64,000 bases of DNA from assembly GCA_930367215.1 (NCBI GenBank), contig OV884056.1, positions 234,165,127 to 234,229,126 of the forward strand, read 5' to 3'. Each line of letters starts with the position of its first letter. Within the stretch, counting starts at the first letter, position 1. A model generated the notes under the pieces. That model made no database searches. It was not told the origin of the DNA and saw only the letters and a program-made list of their open reading frames with translations. The DNA comes from Pollenia angustigena (lineage: Eukaryota > Arthropoda > Insecta > Diptera > Polleniidae). Shown piece by piece: positions 45,451 through 56,687 of this stretch. The position numbers were made by a program, and so were the translations under genes.

Positions 45451-46145
45451 AATTGTTATACGACTCTTACAAAGAGTCCTAAAAGGTTCATTCCAAGATT
45501 TAAAGACGAGCGTGTCAAAAAAAAAAAAAATTAAAAAAAGATTTAGATGTTTTTGTTACTCGTCAGATAATCATCAGAAGATTCTTTCAGAAGTTGTATA
45601 TTAAACATAATCGTCTTACAAACAGCCTATGCTAGCTGGGAAATTACACATCATTTTATATGTTTATTTAATATAAAAGAAACATTAACAAAAACAATGA
45701 GAATTCACAAAGAACATAAAAAACTAAATAATTGCGATTTATATTTTTATAAACAGCTTAAATTGGATATTTATGTGAAAAAGTGGCCACCATATATTTT
45801 TATGTGTAGCTGCACACTTTGATGTTTTGTATGAAAATATTTTAAAGCTGCCCAAAAATATGAAAAATGTGCAGGTATACAAAATGCACGTAAACAAGGC
45901 TTTTGAGGAATAATTCCAGAAAATATTTATTTTGGGCAGTTAAGTCAAAGTGCAGCTAACTTTGATTTTTTGTATGAAAATAATTTTAAAATTCCAAAAA
46001 TTTTGTGCATTTATCTTAAATGTGCAGGTATAGAAAGTGCACTTAAAAAAGGAATTTGTATGGAATTAGAAAGAATAATTCCAAAAATGATCAATTTTGT
46101 GCAGCTAAGTCAAAAGTGCACGTAAACAAAAGTCGAAACTACTGT

Positions 46146-47160
46146 ATTATATATTAAATTCGGTGTTTTCGGTAAATACTCTTAAAAACACACACGATGA
46201 TTCTTCATGAAGAAAACAACCCCGAATTATGGGCTTATTTAAATTATTAAGGGATTTTTTACATTATTTTGGGGTAACATTAAAATAAAAACATGGGGCT
46301 TCGTAATATTATAAATAAGAGCCATTCATTTTGGGTCAATTTTCATTTGCTTTTTGGGGCCACATTTCAAAGCGGCTAAAATGATATTTATTAACAAATT
46401 TTAAAATGGGTAATAACACCAATATGTCTCTATTTCACTATTTCTCAATGTGATGTGAAATAAGGGTTTACCTATAGCTTTAGAAAAGTTTTCGCATGAA
46501 ACGTCTGAATTGCAACAAAAATAGTGTGAAATGAAACAAAAAATGGTTTTTCTCACACAAATGTTTCTGTATCTCTGCTTTGCGAGAATTATCTGTCATT
46601 TAAATAATTTTCCAGCAGTTATTGGAAGGATGTGAGAAAAAGTGTTTTTGTAACAATATTTTGCGAAAAGTTTCTTACAAGAACTGTCAAAATAAGTCAC
46701 ATTTGAAATTGGTGTGAGAAAAACAAAACATAGATATTTTAAATTTACAATATGTTTATATACTATTTTTTTAATATAAATAAATAAAAAAAAAGAATAT
46801 CGAGTCATTATCGCAAAAAAATCTTAAGTGACAAAAACAAATTTTTACAGGAGCGGGTTTTTTTATTTTATTTCATAAAAATTTTGTATGAATATTGTCG
46901 CTTGAGATAAAATTGTTTTTGCTATAAAATCGTAACGGTTCCTTATGTGACCATGACATTTTAGGAAATGATGCAAGTGTTGCCAATAAAGTCGTTTATT
47001 AAAAAAAACGAAAATGGAAAATGGTGTTACTTAAGCTTTTTTGCGGTTATGACTCGATATAAATAATTAGTGCATAATTTAAATGATGAAAAATAAATAA
47101 ACTCAATTGTTATATTTTGTTATTTAAAAATGTTTAGGATTTTCTTGTTTGGGTTTTATT
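46146..47160. other. Intron with a degenerate relative of the GAAATAACCCC element
   Basis: At 46220-46370 phrases such as GGGCTTATTTAAATTATTAA, TTTTGGGGTAACATT and TTTTTGGGGCCACATTT recall the motif arrays of copies A-C, but no ends remain. The rest is AT-rich. Confidence 0.35.
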
Positions 47161-47210
47161 CAGGGCTGCCAGATAAATTTGACACAAATCGTCAATATCC
47201 TGACTTGGTG

Positions 47211-47525
47211 GCCACACGATCAAGTTTTGCCTTTCAATTCAATTCAATTCAATTTGCAATACACTCTCACTTTTTTACTAACACACTCACACTTTTTAAA
47301 TTGACCACGAGATGGCTTTCAATTTCACCTTTCCATCTGTTTGGCAATTTTACTTTCAATTTAACAGCTGATTACATGTTTCTCTTTATAAATTGTTTTC
47401 CTAATGACATCTTGAAAGTAAATTGCTTACAAATTGAGTGCAGCCTACGTCACAGCATTCAATTTTTGTAAATTTTGACAACCAGTATATGTAAAAGACT
47501 ATCAAGAACAACTTGATCGTGTGGC
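47211..47525. mobile_element. MITE with GGCCACACGATCAAGTT ends (in hAT element)
   Basis: GGCCACACGATCAAGTT at 47211 is inverted as AACTTGATCGTGTGGCC at about 47509-47525, 17 bp perfect. The interior is rich in CAATTCAATTCAATT. No clear duplication. Confidence 0.7.
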
Positions 47526-47914
47526 CGCAGGGTGAGAAAAAATAAAAAAGATCGTCTTTTTTGTTTTAAAAATCGTGCAATTTAAAGAACGGATAATAGA
47601 CAAACAACTTTTTTCTTGAAGAAATAATGGTTTTGGCACAAAAGTTTCCATATAAGATAAGAATATCAATTATCAATCATATTTTATTTATGTGTATAAG
47701 AAGTATTAAATATTCAAAATAAGCCAAGTCGGTCCATTACCTTCCCTCAAAATTTTGCTTTTGCCGATACATTTTTCAGGGAAGAGGCAAACAATTTCCA
47801 GAAAAGTTTTCACAATTGGGATAAATATAAAAATTTAAGCTGCCTTGTTTCTAAAGATATCTTTTTTTCTAATAAACAAACATATTTAAAATTATCTTAT
47901 TTCGAAGACTATGG

Positions 47915-48260
47915 GGCTTATAGTGTAAAACGCAACGCAACGCCAACAATTTCATTGAAAGCAAAAACAAAATCGAAAATATTTTATAAATTTGTTGTTA
48001 CTTTCTACAGAAATTCATATGTTTTGTTTTTATTTTCCACCCCATAGAATATGAACCCCCGTATTTATAAACGATTATTGAATTTAACAAACGTTATTAA
48101 GCCAAATTTTCATACAAAATTTGTTTTGTAAGCCTTTATGAAATTAAAAAAATTTTTATAAATACAGGCAGAAGTGTTTGAAATTTAAAAATTCAATATG
48201 AATTTCTATAGAAAATAACAACAACATTATAAAATATTTTTGATTTTGTTTTGGCTTTCG
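47915..48260. mobile_element. PIF/Harbinger-type MITE, copy 3, with an insertion
   Basis: GTGTAAAACGCAACGCAACG and GAAAGCAAAAACAAAATCG mark the left part; GAATTTCTATAGAAAATAAC and TTTTGTTTTGGCTTTCG the truncated right part. The middle (about 48050-48175) contains a separate inverted pair, CCCGTATTTATAAACG and, reversed, CCTGTATTTATAAAA. Confidence 0.6.
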
Positions 48261-48364
48261 TCATTTTTTTTGAAAAAATCATGAAATTGTCACTTTGCTA
48301 ATTTCGGAACAAAAAATCGTCAAAATGACGATAACTCGTCAAATCTGGCAGCCCTGTTTTTATT

Positions 48365-49153
48365 ATATTTATTTCTTTTGTTGACGTTTCGCTTTTATTT
48401 GACACTTAATTACTGGAAATATTCCAGTCAAAACAGAATCCGTGTTGTCTGTTTTCGCATTCAAATACAGAAACACCTTTTTCTCACAAATCGAGAATCG
48501 ATGGAATTTTTTGTTTCACACTTCATGTTAGAAATTTTGCGATGCGGGAAATACAGAAACGAGCTACTGAGTACATGTTGTAAAAGTATTAAGTATTTGA
48601 GTACTGAGTACTTAATACCGATAGTTTTTCCCAGTACTGAGTACTCAAAAGTATCTAGTCAATACTTTAAGGGTTGTATATTACATTAAATAATGTCTAT
48701 TTGTAATGCATTAACGCAATAAAGGTATACCTTAATAAGAGCGTCAGCGCTGTTTCCTAAACAGTTATGTTAACTTAAGTCTTGGAATAGAACACACAAA
48801 ATAAACTGTGAGGATAAACCTCTAAATTGCTCCAAAATTGCTTAATTGTCATTACTTTTTGTTTACAATAGCACCAATGACAAATGAGACAAAAACAAAC
48901 AAAAATGGGCTTTAAGCAGCTCACTTCACCACTTAACGCCTTGTCGAAATCAGATTTTTCAGTTGCGAAGCGTTGATGCCGCGCTTCATTTATTTTGCAT
49001 GATCATGAGAATTTTCGACAAATAGAAAACGCCTGATGTTTGGCTTCTAGAAAGAAAACTTGAGAGACAAATGTCTTCGAGGATGAGACATGTTTATTGG
49101 ACAGAAAAATGAGATATGTTTCTTTTCTTTTGAAATAATTTACTCTTACTTAC
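48365..49153. other. Intron with AGTACTGAGTACT repeats
   Basis: Around 48565-48670 the motif GAGTACTGAGTACTT and its overlaps recur in a short space. This resembles the subterminal part of a hAT-type MITE, but ends were not found. The stretch 48700-49153 is unremarkable intron up to the donor site. Confidence 0.35.
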
Positions 49154-49278
49154 CAACATGTTTGATGGGTAGTTTATGCATATCATCGAGTAAAGCATCC
49201 ACCAATGTATCATTTTCATTATATAATTCATGTTTTGAGATCCTTAATTGGAATTTTTCTAAGTTTGTTGCATTTTTA
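49154..49278 (-). CDS. FAM20C: FAM20C-like secretory kinase, exon upstream of the GGTQLK exon
   Basis: On the minus strand a strong acceptor (TTTTTTTCTTTCAG) precedes 49278 and a consensus donor (GTAAGTAAGAG) follows 49154. The 125-bp exon begins with the third base of a codon and reads [41 protein letters not shown] and one base (G) of the next codon. That base is completed by the exon at 20966 to give valine, so the join reads [13 protein letters not shown]. In FAM20 proteins this stretch just before the kinase core has the same pattern (W/F..F....S..ELY...D..V..LL.DM...PI..V), which is how I identify it. NAT is a potential N-glycosylation site, suiting a lumenal protein. No upstream exon was recognised in 49279-64000. 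Confidence 0.85.
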
Positions 49279-50374
49279 CTGAAAGAAAAAAACATACAAC
49301 AAATTAAAATACTGCCAACTGAAAAGGTTATTAAACATATTTGCATACAAAATCCATTTCATACGCCCTTTATTAAACTGTTTTATTTTTATCTTCTTCT
49401 TCTATCTTTAAAAAAATATTTGCTTAATTAGTTTTTTTTTTATAAAAATTACATTTTAATTTACTTTCCAATAAAAATTATTGCGCACAGAATTTTAAAA
49501 CCTATAAAAAAACGGTCTAAAAAAAATAATACACGCATTCGTATGTATAAAACATTAAAAATAATTGAAAAAACCTTAAACACAAATATTATCTTGCAGT
49601 GGAAATGAAGAGCTTAATTAAAGCTTTTTTAAGGACAGTTAATTTCGATTTAACTACTTAATATTTGTTAAGAAAAAACGCATATATAAAATCATAATAA
49701 AAACATTTAATATCAAATAATTAAATATGTACACTGTTACCACAATATACTGTGTGCTGATTTCATATAACGATTGAATCGAAATTTAGGAAAAAAAAAT
49801 TGGTAAAAGACCACATGTGCTTTCACTTTAATGCAATTAAAGCTAACATTTTATGTACTGAATGTGTTTAAAATTATTACATTTGGCCAAAAAATAAATA
49901 TTATATCAAAACAATATTTTTGAAATCGATGAAAAGCATTCGTAAATCTGGAGCATAATTACGGCATTCGATATCGATCGGAATAACAATACAGTTTTAA
50001 TGGAAATGACGATCGATATCGAATCGATTTGGCCCCTGCTCTGGGTCGGTGTGTGGTCAAGCAACTCGCGCGTCATTGTCATTGCTTCTTAAGACCACTC
50101 TGGTCAACCTTGTTTGTTCCCTTAACCCGTTCAACATTATTTCATAGATATTCCGCACAAGTTTTTTTTCACATGCGTTTTGACTGCATTTCACGTGAAA
50201 TGTTGAACAGAGTACTAGGCTTTAGGCGTAAATGGGCTTTATATGAAGCCTATGGTAAAATATTGACCAATCTATATGTTGTCTAGTCATATTAAACGTA
50301 TTTGTGCAAAATGGAATGAGAATCGGGGAATCCCTCACCAATTTATTATTGTTTTTGTAACAAATATACACATA
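49279..50374. repeat. Upstream intron: CGATATCG palindrome and repeat family Y copy 1
   Basis: Around 49965-50025, CATTCGATATCGATCGG and ACGATCGATATCGAATCG are inverted. At 50130-50225 lies TCAACATTATTTCATAGATA ... TTTCACGTGAAATGTTGAAC, itself an imperfect inverted repeat, which recurs at about 57355-57450. The 85-residue frame at 50029-50286 is built from these repeats. Confidence 0.5.
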
Positions 50375-50775
50375 TGGGTGTTTCCACAGAAAATGACCCC
50401 TTATAGCTTAAAAATGAAATTATTATTTTGAATTTATTTTTCTGTTAATATTATGCAAAATAAATGTGTCTGTAGTTTTCCGAAAGATTAACTTTAATTT
50501 TCTTTATACTAACAAAAAATATGCTAAAATATGTTACCCATAATAAACGAATTCAAACATAAAAAACTTTAACCTTTTTACAATGTAACGACCGTTACTT
50601 TAACGAAAAATTTTTTTATTTTGGTAACTAATTTCTTTGGTTTGAAAATAAATCCATTTCTTAAACAAAACAGTTCAAAGAATTTAATTTGATATTTTAC
50701 TTGCTATATCCTGTGCAAAATTTTACAATACATAATGTTTGTTTCCGACATTTAAAAACGGCACATTAATAAAGT

Positions 50776-51630
50776 ACACAGAAAAAATTATTTTTCCAAT
50801 TCAAACAAAAAATTTGTAGAATCAAACAATTTTTTGTCTGATATCGGTCCTATAAACAAATTTGCATATTCAAACAATTTATTTGCATTTCGTTTATTGA
50901 AAAAAAACACTGATTTTTTCAAACAAATAATTTAACTGAATCAAACAAAAAGTTTACTGAAATTCATATACTAAATTTCAAAATAAAAAAAAGTTTTCGC
51001 ACAAGCAATGACGGTCACACAAGTAAGCACTGTATGAGCAGATGACGGCAGAGCAGAGCTGCCGGCTGGCTTTGAGACACATTTTTTTTTGTTGGAATAA
51101 TTTTTGAACGAAGTCTTATTTATACACACTGTATCCTTTCCTTTGCTAAAGAAGAAATGTAACCAAAAACGGCAGCAGACCGACTCGATATGTTTTTCGC
51201 CATCATTCTATTTTTGTATTTAATGTATTTAAGTAAACAGTTTGAAAAAATTTAATACGGGATTTTGTTTCTTGGAATGTTGTTTCTGCTATTGTTTTTC
51301 TTATAGTTTTTTAAAGCGTCCAAGAATAGACTGTTTGTGTTTTTTGTTGTTGTTCTTATATTTCACATAAAGAAGTGTTGCTTACGATCAAATAAAAAAA
51401 ATGCAAAAAGACGACAACATTAAAGAGCGTTAAATATTTCATACAAAATTATGAAAATTTGACACGAATAGCGCGTTTATTATATTTTTGAAGAGTTGTC
51501 CACATTTTTGTTGGTTAAATAAAAATCAAACAAAAATATTGTTTGAATCAGTAAAAAAATGTATTGAAATTAAAAAAATTTTCAAACAAGCGTTTGTTTG
51601 AAAATAATTCGGCAAAAATTTTTTCTGTGT
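50776..51630. mobile_element. Foldback element with ACACAGAAAAAATT ends
   Basis: The left end reads ACACAGAAAAAATTATTTTT and the right end, reversed, ACACAGAAAAAATTTTTGCC. TTCAAACAAA/TTTGTTTGAA motifs are repeated through the ends. Similar CAGAAAAA tips bound the repeat at 4393-5355. AAAG lies next to both borders. Confidence 0.65.
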
Positions 51631-51825
51631 AAAGACCGTTACTTTCTAAATGGTCAAAAAAGTATTGAAATTAAATTTTTTATGAATTTTTTCGGTTGCT
51701 ACCGATGCACAGAGGGGTGAAATCGCAAAAAATGGAGATTAATTAAACTACTTATCCAATTTTAAAAATTCTTTCACTATTTGAATGCTACGTTACCACT
51801 GAGTGACATATGCTACACATCTTTT

Positions 51826-52115
51826 GGAAAAGTGGGCGGTGCCACTCCCCCTATTAAAAATCGCTCTAGCTGCCATAGCAATAGACCGATTGCCATGAAA
51901 CTTTGACCTGCTAATAGTTCTTGGATATACTTGGTTATGATTGGATAAAGGGGCGTGGCACCGCCCATATAACCTGAAACTTAGAACGGATATATCTCAT
52001 GAACCATCAAAGGTATGAAGATAAGATTTGGTTTATATGTTGATCTAACAGTATGAATTATATCCAAGGTGGAATAGGGTGGTGCCACGCCCCCTTTTAA
52101 AAATAGCTCTGGCTC
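51826..52115. repeat. Diverged tandem units with GTGGGCGGTGCCAC motif
   Basis: AAAAGTGGGCGGTGCCACTC, AAAGGGGCGTGGCACCGCCC and GGGTGGTGCCACGCCCCC recur every 130-140 bp with intervening AAAATCGCTCTAGCTGCC-like and ATATCTCATGAACC sequence. Related units occur at 41520-41700 (Transib 2), 13500-13770 and 59339. Confidence 0.6.
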
Positions 52116-52353
52116 AGTCGGATTTTTTTTTTGTTTTTTGAAAAAAAAAGAAATAAAATTTTTCCATAGTAATCAATTTATTTTTAATATAATTACGTAA
52201 ACGAATTGGGAATTATTCTATCATATTTGTAACTAAATTCGGGACTCAAAGCAGATATTTAAATTGTTCGATTGTGTACGGATGTGTCTGGTGATAGCTT
52301 GTATACATTTATTATAAGGCATGTGTTTTTGACCTGCTATTTTAAAAAATATG

Positions 52354-52748
52354 CCCGTCGTCATCTGTATCATAATTTGTGCCTTCTGGTGCCACGTTCG
52401 TGAAAACTGAAGGCGAAACTAGTAGATCTACTACAGATTTTGGAAGTTGGTGGAATTTTTTTTTGGGCAATTGTGTTTTACCAGATAGGATTGGATCTGA
52501 ACTTAGTAGGAACCTATTTAATATGTCTTGATTGCAATCCTACCGACTTCATTTGCGAGAAAAATGTTCTCTGAAGTTTTTAAAATCTTTGTTTCGGGCT
52601 TCATGGGCTTCCTCAGACAGTTCACCGATCGATAATAGCGCGTGCGAAATGATACTGGGCCATGTATTAAAAACTTATGCAAGGTTGGAGGCATGTTTAA
52701 CCACTGATACTTCTGAATACCGCTCGATATTGTGAACAAAAACTCTAT
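52354..52748 (-). pseudogene. Transib transposase (RAG1-like), C-terminal fragment, copy 3
   Basis: On the minus strand the first frame reads YQWLNMPPTLHKFLIHGP. After a shift it reads ALLSIGELSEEAHEARNKDF, then KNFREHFSRK, a stop, SR, another stop, then QDILNRFLLSSDPILS and an acidic end NYDTDDDG. LSEEAHEARNKDF is the block with the catalytic glutamate, aligned with LTEEAIES of copy 2 and with SEGNESGNKLF in RAG1. Everything N-terminal to HK.L.HG is missing. Confidence 0.8.
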
Positions 52749-53578
52749 ATTTTTCTAACAAAATTTTTGTAACACACAGTTGCCAATTGTATACAAAAAC
52801 AACAATTATAACAACGAAAACGAAGACAAAGCAAACAAAAGATAGAACTGGTGTTCTTTGCTTGAGTGACTATTTTCACAATTAATTAATTTAAAAAATT
52901 TCGCGCAAAAACGCGCAACATGTTATTACTGAATATAAAAGCCTAGGAACTGTAGTTTCTTAACAAATTAATATTATAACGCCAACTTACACCATTCATA
53001 TTTAAATATCCACGAATATTTTGAAAATAGCCAAAATGGAGACATATTTTAAAAAAAATTTTAAAAATACTTCTACACAACTTTTGGTAAAACAATTATT
53101 TTTAGAACAACGCTAAAATACCTGAGGTTGAAGATTCCATAGTAAAAGTATTACTTTTGACTTGCAAAAACTATATATTAATCGTCGAAATATACCGAAT
53201 TTCAATTAACACTATTGTGCGCGAATAACTCAAAAATTACTTAACTTTAATACAATGCAGCTTGACAAGTAAACATCATATGACATTGAAATTTTCAGTA
53301 GTGATGTAGAATTTTCAAAAAAACAAACTTTCATTTTTCAATTAATATCCATTTTTTACGATTTCACCCCTCTGTGCGATGCTTGAACTTTCGTAAGTCC
53401 AAAATGGAGCAATCGTCGTGGCATATTTGGGTAGGATGGAATTTTATTTAAAAAATCTCCGAAAATCGGTAACGACCGTTTCTTTGGAAACACCCTTATA
53501 TATTATCTTATATATAAATAGGAAAACAATTTTTCGTTGATTTTTAAGTATGCTTTCTTCAACCGATTTTAATGATAT

Positions 53579-54020
53579 CGTCGCAGGAATTAAAAAAAAA
53601 TCGAAAATACGTCTTTTACATCATTTTTATCAGAAAAAAATACTGCATCGATTGGTCCCGGTCCCATATTTGTATGATGAAAAAAATTCACTAACGCAAA
53701 AATAAAAAAAATAAAAGCTGTAAGCCGCAGAATCACCGGGAATAATAGACTTGAGAGGAAATGTCTAGAGCCAATATGTAAAGCGAGAAAAAATAAAAAT
53801 ACGTTTCTAATTCGCATTCTAATGGTTTGTTTCGTATAAATTGTATGCAAATGAGAAGTTTTGACATACAAAAAACGCTTCCGCTCTTATTTAGGTAGCT
53901 CAGTAAGTTGTATAGTTTTTTTGATATGAACTTTTTTTCTACTTTCTTTCATACAGGTTTTTTGGCTCTGGTAAACATTTTATGTTTTGTCAGTTACAGC
54001 GTTCTTTAATTCCTGCGACG
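53579..54020. mobile_element. MITE with CGTCGCAGGAATTAAA ends
   Basis: CGTCGCAGGAATTAAA at 53579 is inverted as TTTAATTCCTGCGACG ending 54020. Both are followed outward by ATAT. 442 bp, non-coding; holds one end (CTTATTTAGGTAGCTCAGTA) of the 45235-45450 MITE family. Confidence 0.75.
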
Positions 54021-54120
54021 ATATATAAATAATAAATAAATAATAAATCGTTTTAAAGGTATTTTTGTGTAGATATGCACAATATAATCTTTTTTTCTAA
54101 ATTTTAAGGATTAATGGGTT

Positions 54121-55030
54121 TAAAAAGCGTTGTAAATTTGCTTGCAAACAAACGCACAAACATGTATAAATAGTGGTTGAGTATTTTGTTATTCTCGCAA
54201 AATGTGTTTTTTCTTGCGTTTTACTTGCAAACACACATGTACAGACATGTATAAACCACGGTTGTGCTCTATGTTGTTCTCCCAAAATGTTTTTGTTTTC
54301 ATTTTGCACTTGCAAACACACATGTGGGCACTTCGAAGATTGTAAACGGGACATTCGCACACGTTTATATTGACAAAACTGTAAAAAACAACCTGATTTT
54401 CATTTTTTAAATTAATGATTCTTTTAACTCTCAACTAGCTCTTTAATTTCCGCAAATGAAATTTTTCGCTTACTGTCGTGGTTTCCGAGATAATTGCAAA
54501 AAACCAGTGATTGTAAACGGGACAAAAAACGGAAGTGGGTTTTAAAGGGTAACCGTCTAAACAGTGATTTCTGCGAAACCTGACACAATTTTTTTTTTTG
54601 GGATTAATTTTAAAATGTTGCGCACTAATGTGCCCTTAAAATGGTTTCGATTTCAAAATAAAATATGAATTACATTTTTTTAAATAAATTGTTAAAGAAA
54701 TTGTAAACGGGACACTGTAAACGGGACAATTTTTCCACCATGATTTAAAATTTTTTTATGTTGCTATTTATAATCCTTTATATAAGAAACTTAATAAAAA
54801 ATGTTTTTCAGATCATAAATATGCCTTAGATTAGAGTATTGTACTTCGTTTACCATTTATCTTTTTTTTTCGAATCAATTAATTTATACGCATATATTAA
54901 AAAAATATAAGCAATTCTCTAAATAAATCTTGAAAAGAAAAATTTTTTTTTCCATTTTTTGTGGTTGACGTTTTTTTTGGAAATAGCCATGTATAAACGT
55001 ATTCTGACAGGGTTACCGTTAGACATTTTG
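54121..55030. repeat. Tandem units (CTTGCAAACACACATGT) and TGTAAACGGGACA motifs
   Basis: A unit of about 85 bp containing CTTGCAAACACACATGT, ACATGTATAAA and TTGTTCTCCCAAAATG is present twice with a third partial copy (54140-54325). The motif TGTAAACGGGACA follows four times (about 54342, 54512, 54703, 54717). G-G-T-(A/T)-ACCGT occurs inverted at 54548 and 55012. Probably the wreck of one element; no coding sequence was recognised. Confidence 0.55.
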
Positions 55031-55278
55031 AAAAATAAAGTCTCGCAATAACGTAGTTTAAGAAAATAAAAGTCGGAAACTTTTCTAATGACTTTTAACG
55101 AAGATCTGTGTTTCTATTTTTTACTTTGATTTGATTAAATACGGGGATATGCACAATACATTTATTTTTCAAAATTTTTGGAATTAAGTGTTTAAAAAAA
55201 GCGTTTAAATTTATCTTGCAGACATATCGCTCATTTGCTGCAGGTGAATAGTGCATTTTGCCGTTCTCTTAAAACGTA

Positions 55279-56194
55279 TCGGGTGATTTTTTAGCTATTA
55301 TCTTTTTGGTAACACTGGTTTAAACAGCTGACGCACGTTTCGTGTTTTGTTTCACTGTCAAACATCTTCAGTTTGGTCTATATTTTAACCATGAATCGTC
55401 TTACAAACGAACAACGCTTGCAAATTAATGAATTTTTTATTATCAAAATGCGCGCTCTGTTAAGAAAGTTCATTGCGCGCTTCTTGTGTTCAGCGACGAA
55501 GCTCATTTTCGGCTCAACGGGTACGTTAATAAACAGAATTGTCGATTTTGGAGTGAAGATCAGCCAGAAGCATTGCAAGAGCTACCAATGCATCCAGAAA
55601 AAGTCACAGATTGGTGCGGTTTATGGGCTGGTGCCACCATTGGACCTAACTTCTTCAAAGATGATGCGAATCGTAACGTTACTGTGAATGGTGGGCGCTA
55701 CCGTGAGATGATATCCAAGTTTTTGTTACCCAAAATGCAAGAGCTTGACTTGCATGACATGTGGTTTCAACAAGACGGTGCCACATGCTACACAGCACGC
55801 TTAACAATGGACTTATTGAGAGGCAAGTTCGGTGAACATTTTATTTGACGTTTGGGACTGGTCAATTGGCCGCCTAGATCGTGCGATTTAACGCCTTTAG
55901 AAAAGTTAAAGTTAAAGCTCATGTCTAACACACATGTCCGCTTCAATTGACGCATTGGAAGACACAATTGAAGTTATTCATGAGATACCGGCCGAAATGT
56001 TGGAAAGAGTATGTCAAAATTGGACTAAGCGGATGGACCATTTGAGGCGCAGTCGCGGTCAACATTTGTATGAAATAATCTTCACACATTAAATCATATG
56101 GACCGTACTTTCGATTCAGATAAAGATTTCATGCATTTTTCTGAATTTTATGTGTTTTTTTAAACTTTCTTATAGCTCTTAAAAAATCACCTAT
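55279..56194 (+). mobile_element. mariner element with internal deletions
   Basis: The left end reads TCGGGTGATTTTTTAGC and the right end, reversed, ATAGGTGATTTTTTAAGAGC, with TA outside (55277-55278, 56195-56196). It is about 920 bp compared with roughly 1.3 kb for a complete copy of such an element, because part of the transposase gene is deleted. Confidence 0.85.
55391..56091 (+). pseudogene. mariner transposase, deleted and frameshifted
   Basis: The gene starts MNRLTNEQRLQINEF and, after a one-base shift, reads YYQNARSVKKVH. It then jumps directly to VFSDEAHFRLNGYVNKQN, so most of the helix-turn-helix and linker is gone. The catalytic domain follows: WSEDQPEALQELPMHPEK, MWFQQDGATCYTAR with the second aspartate, a stop after GEHFI, then NWPPRSCDLTPLE, where the third catalytic aspartate (normally TPLD) reads glutamate next to another deletion. 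The tail readable in a third frame ends CQNWTKRMDHLRRSRGQHL. The close match to mariner consensus sequence suggests a fairly young but dead copy. Confidence 0.9.
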
Positions 56195-56687
56195 TATATT
56201 TTGTAGATCATACGGTTCTCTCGAAAATAAATGCCAAGTGGTCACATTTCGGCCACCGGGAAATCCTAGTATACATAAATATTTGTAAGCCACATTGTTA
56301 TCTTTCAAAGAATATACATTTTTATTTCGTAGATATCATATGATTTTTGCGTATTAGACAACGTACTGTGCATCGCATAAGTAATATTTAATAAACATTA
56401 CTCATACCCAGTATTCCCAGCCAGAACTTAATGAACAAATATGACTAAAAGCTTTTTTAATTAAGAACACATACAAATTTATGAACAAAATTAAAAAAAA
56501 TTCATTAACATTTTTTTACAATTAAAATGAAAATAAGCGATGACTTTCTTGATACTTAACAATTTTTCATAACAATAAAATATACATGAGTAAACTTTGT
56601 AAATAACAAAAAATTCAAATCATCGATAAGATAGGAATTTTCTTATATTATTTTTCGTAAATATTTCGGATGGTTTGAAAGCTGAGA

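Larger units (their letters stand above)
44560..46145. mobile_element. Composite repeat with GTGCAGGTA subterminal motifs
   Basis: GTGCAGGTAA, TGCATTTACCTGC, GTGCAGGTAC and TTACCTGCAC occur at 44570-44670, and TGTGCAGGTA, TGCAGCTAA and TGCACGTAA at 45790-46130, in both orientations. This resembles an element with repeated transposase-binding motifs at each end. Two MITEs (44987-45181, 45235-45450) are inserted between. No target duplication was found. Confidence 0.5.
47161..48356. mobile_element. hAT element, CAGGGCTGCCAGAT ends, 7/8 duplication
   Basis: Both ends read CAGGGCTGCCAGAT inward. The flanking octamers are GTTTTATT (47153-47160) and TTTTTATT (48357-48364). Subterminal regions repeat ATCGTC motifs (AATCGTCAATATCC; GACGATTTTTTG). 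The interior is filled with smaller MITEs (47211-47525 and 47915-48260). No transposase is left. Confidence 0.85.
51708..53376 (-). mobile_element. Transib element 3, perfect 5-bp duplication CGATG
   Basis: Both tips read CACAGAGGGGTGAAATCG inward, then YAAAAAATGGA. CGATG flanks both sides exactly (51703-51707, 53377-53381). Read as RSS-like ends: CACAGAG, 12 bp, AAAAAATGG on both sides. The interior has a RAG1-like C-terminal remnant on the minus strand (52354-52748) and two GTGGCACC-type units (51826-52115). 1669 bp, non-autonomous. Confidence 0.85.
50375..53496. mobile_element. TA-flanked element with GGGTGTTTCC ends, host of Transib 3
   Basis: The left end reads TGGGTGTTTCCACAGAAAA and the right end, reversed, AGGGTGTTTCCAAAGAAACG, with TA outside (50373-50374, 53497-53498). 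The subterminal motif AACGACCGTTACTTT occurs at about 50588 and 51633 and, diverged, at 53471. It contains a foldback (50776-51630) and Transib 3. Without them about 600 bp of non-coding sequence remain, suggesting a Tc1/mariner-type MITE. Confidence 0.65.

Noticed and set aside
47130..47471. 113-residue frame rich in FNSIQF-like residues
   Set aside because: It arises from CAATTCAATTCAATT simple repeats in a MITE within a hAT element.
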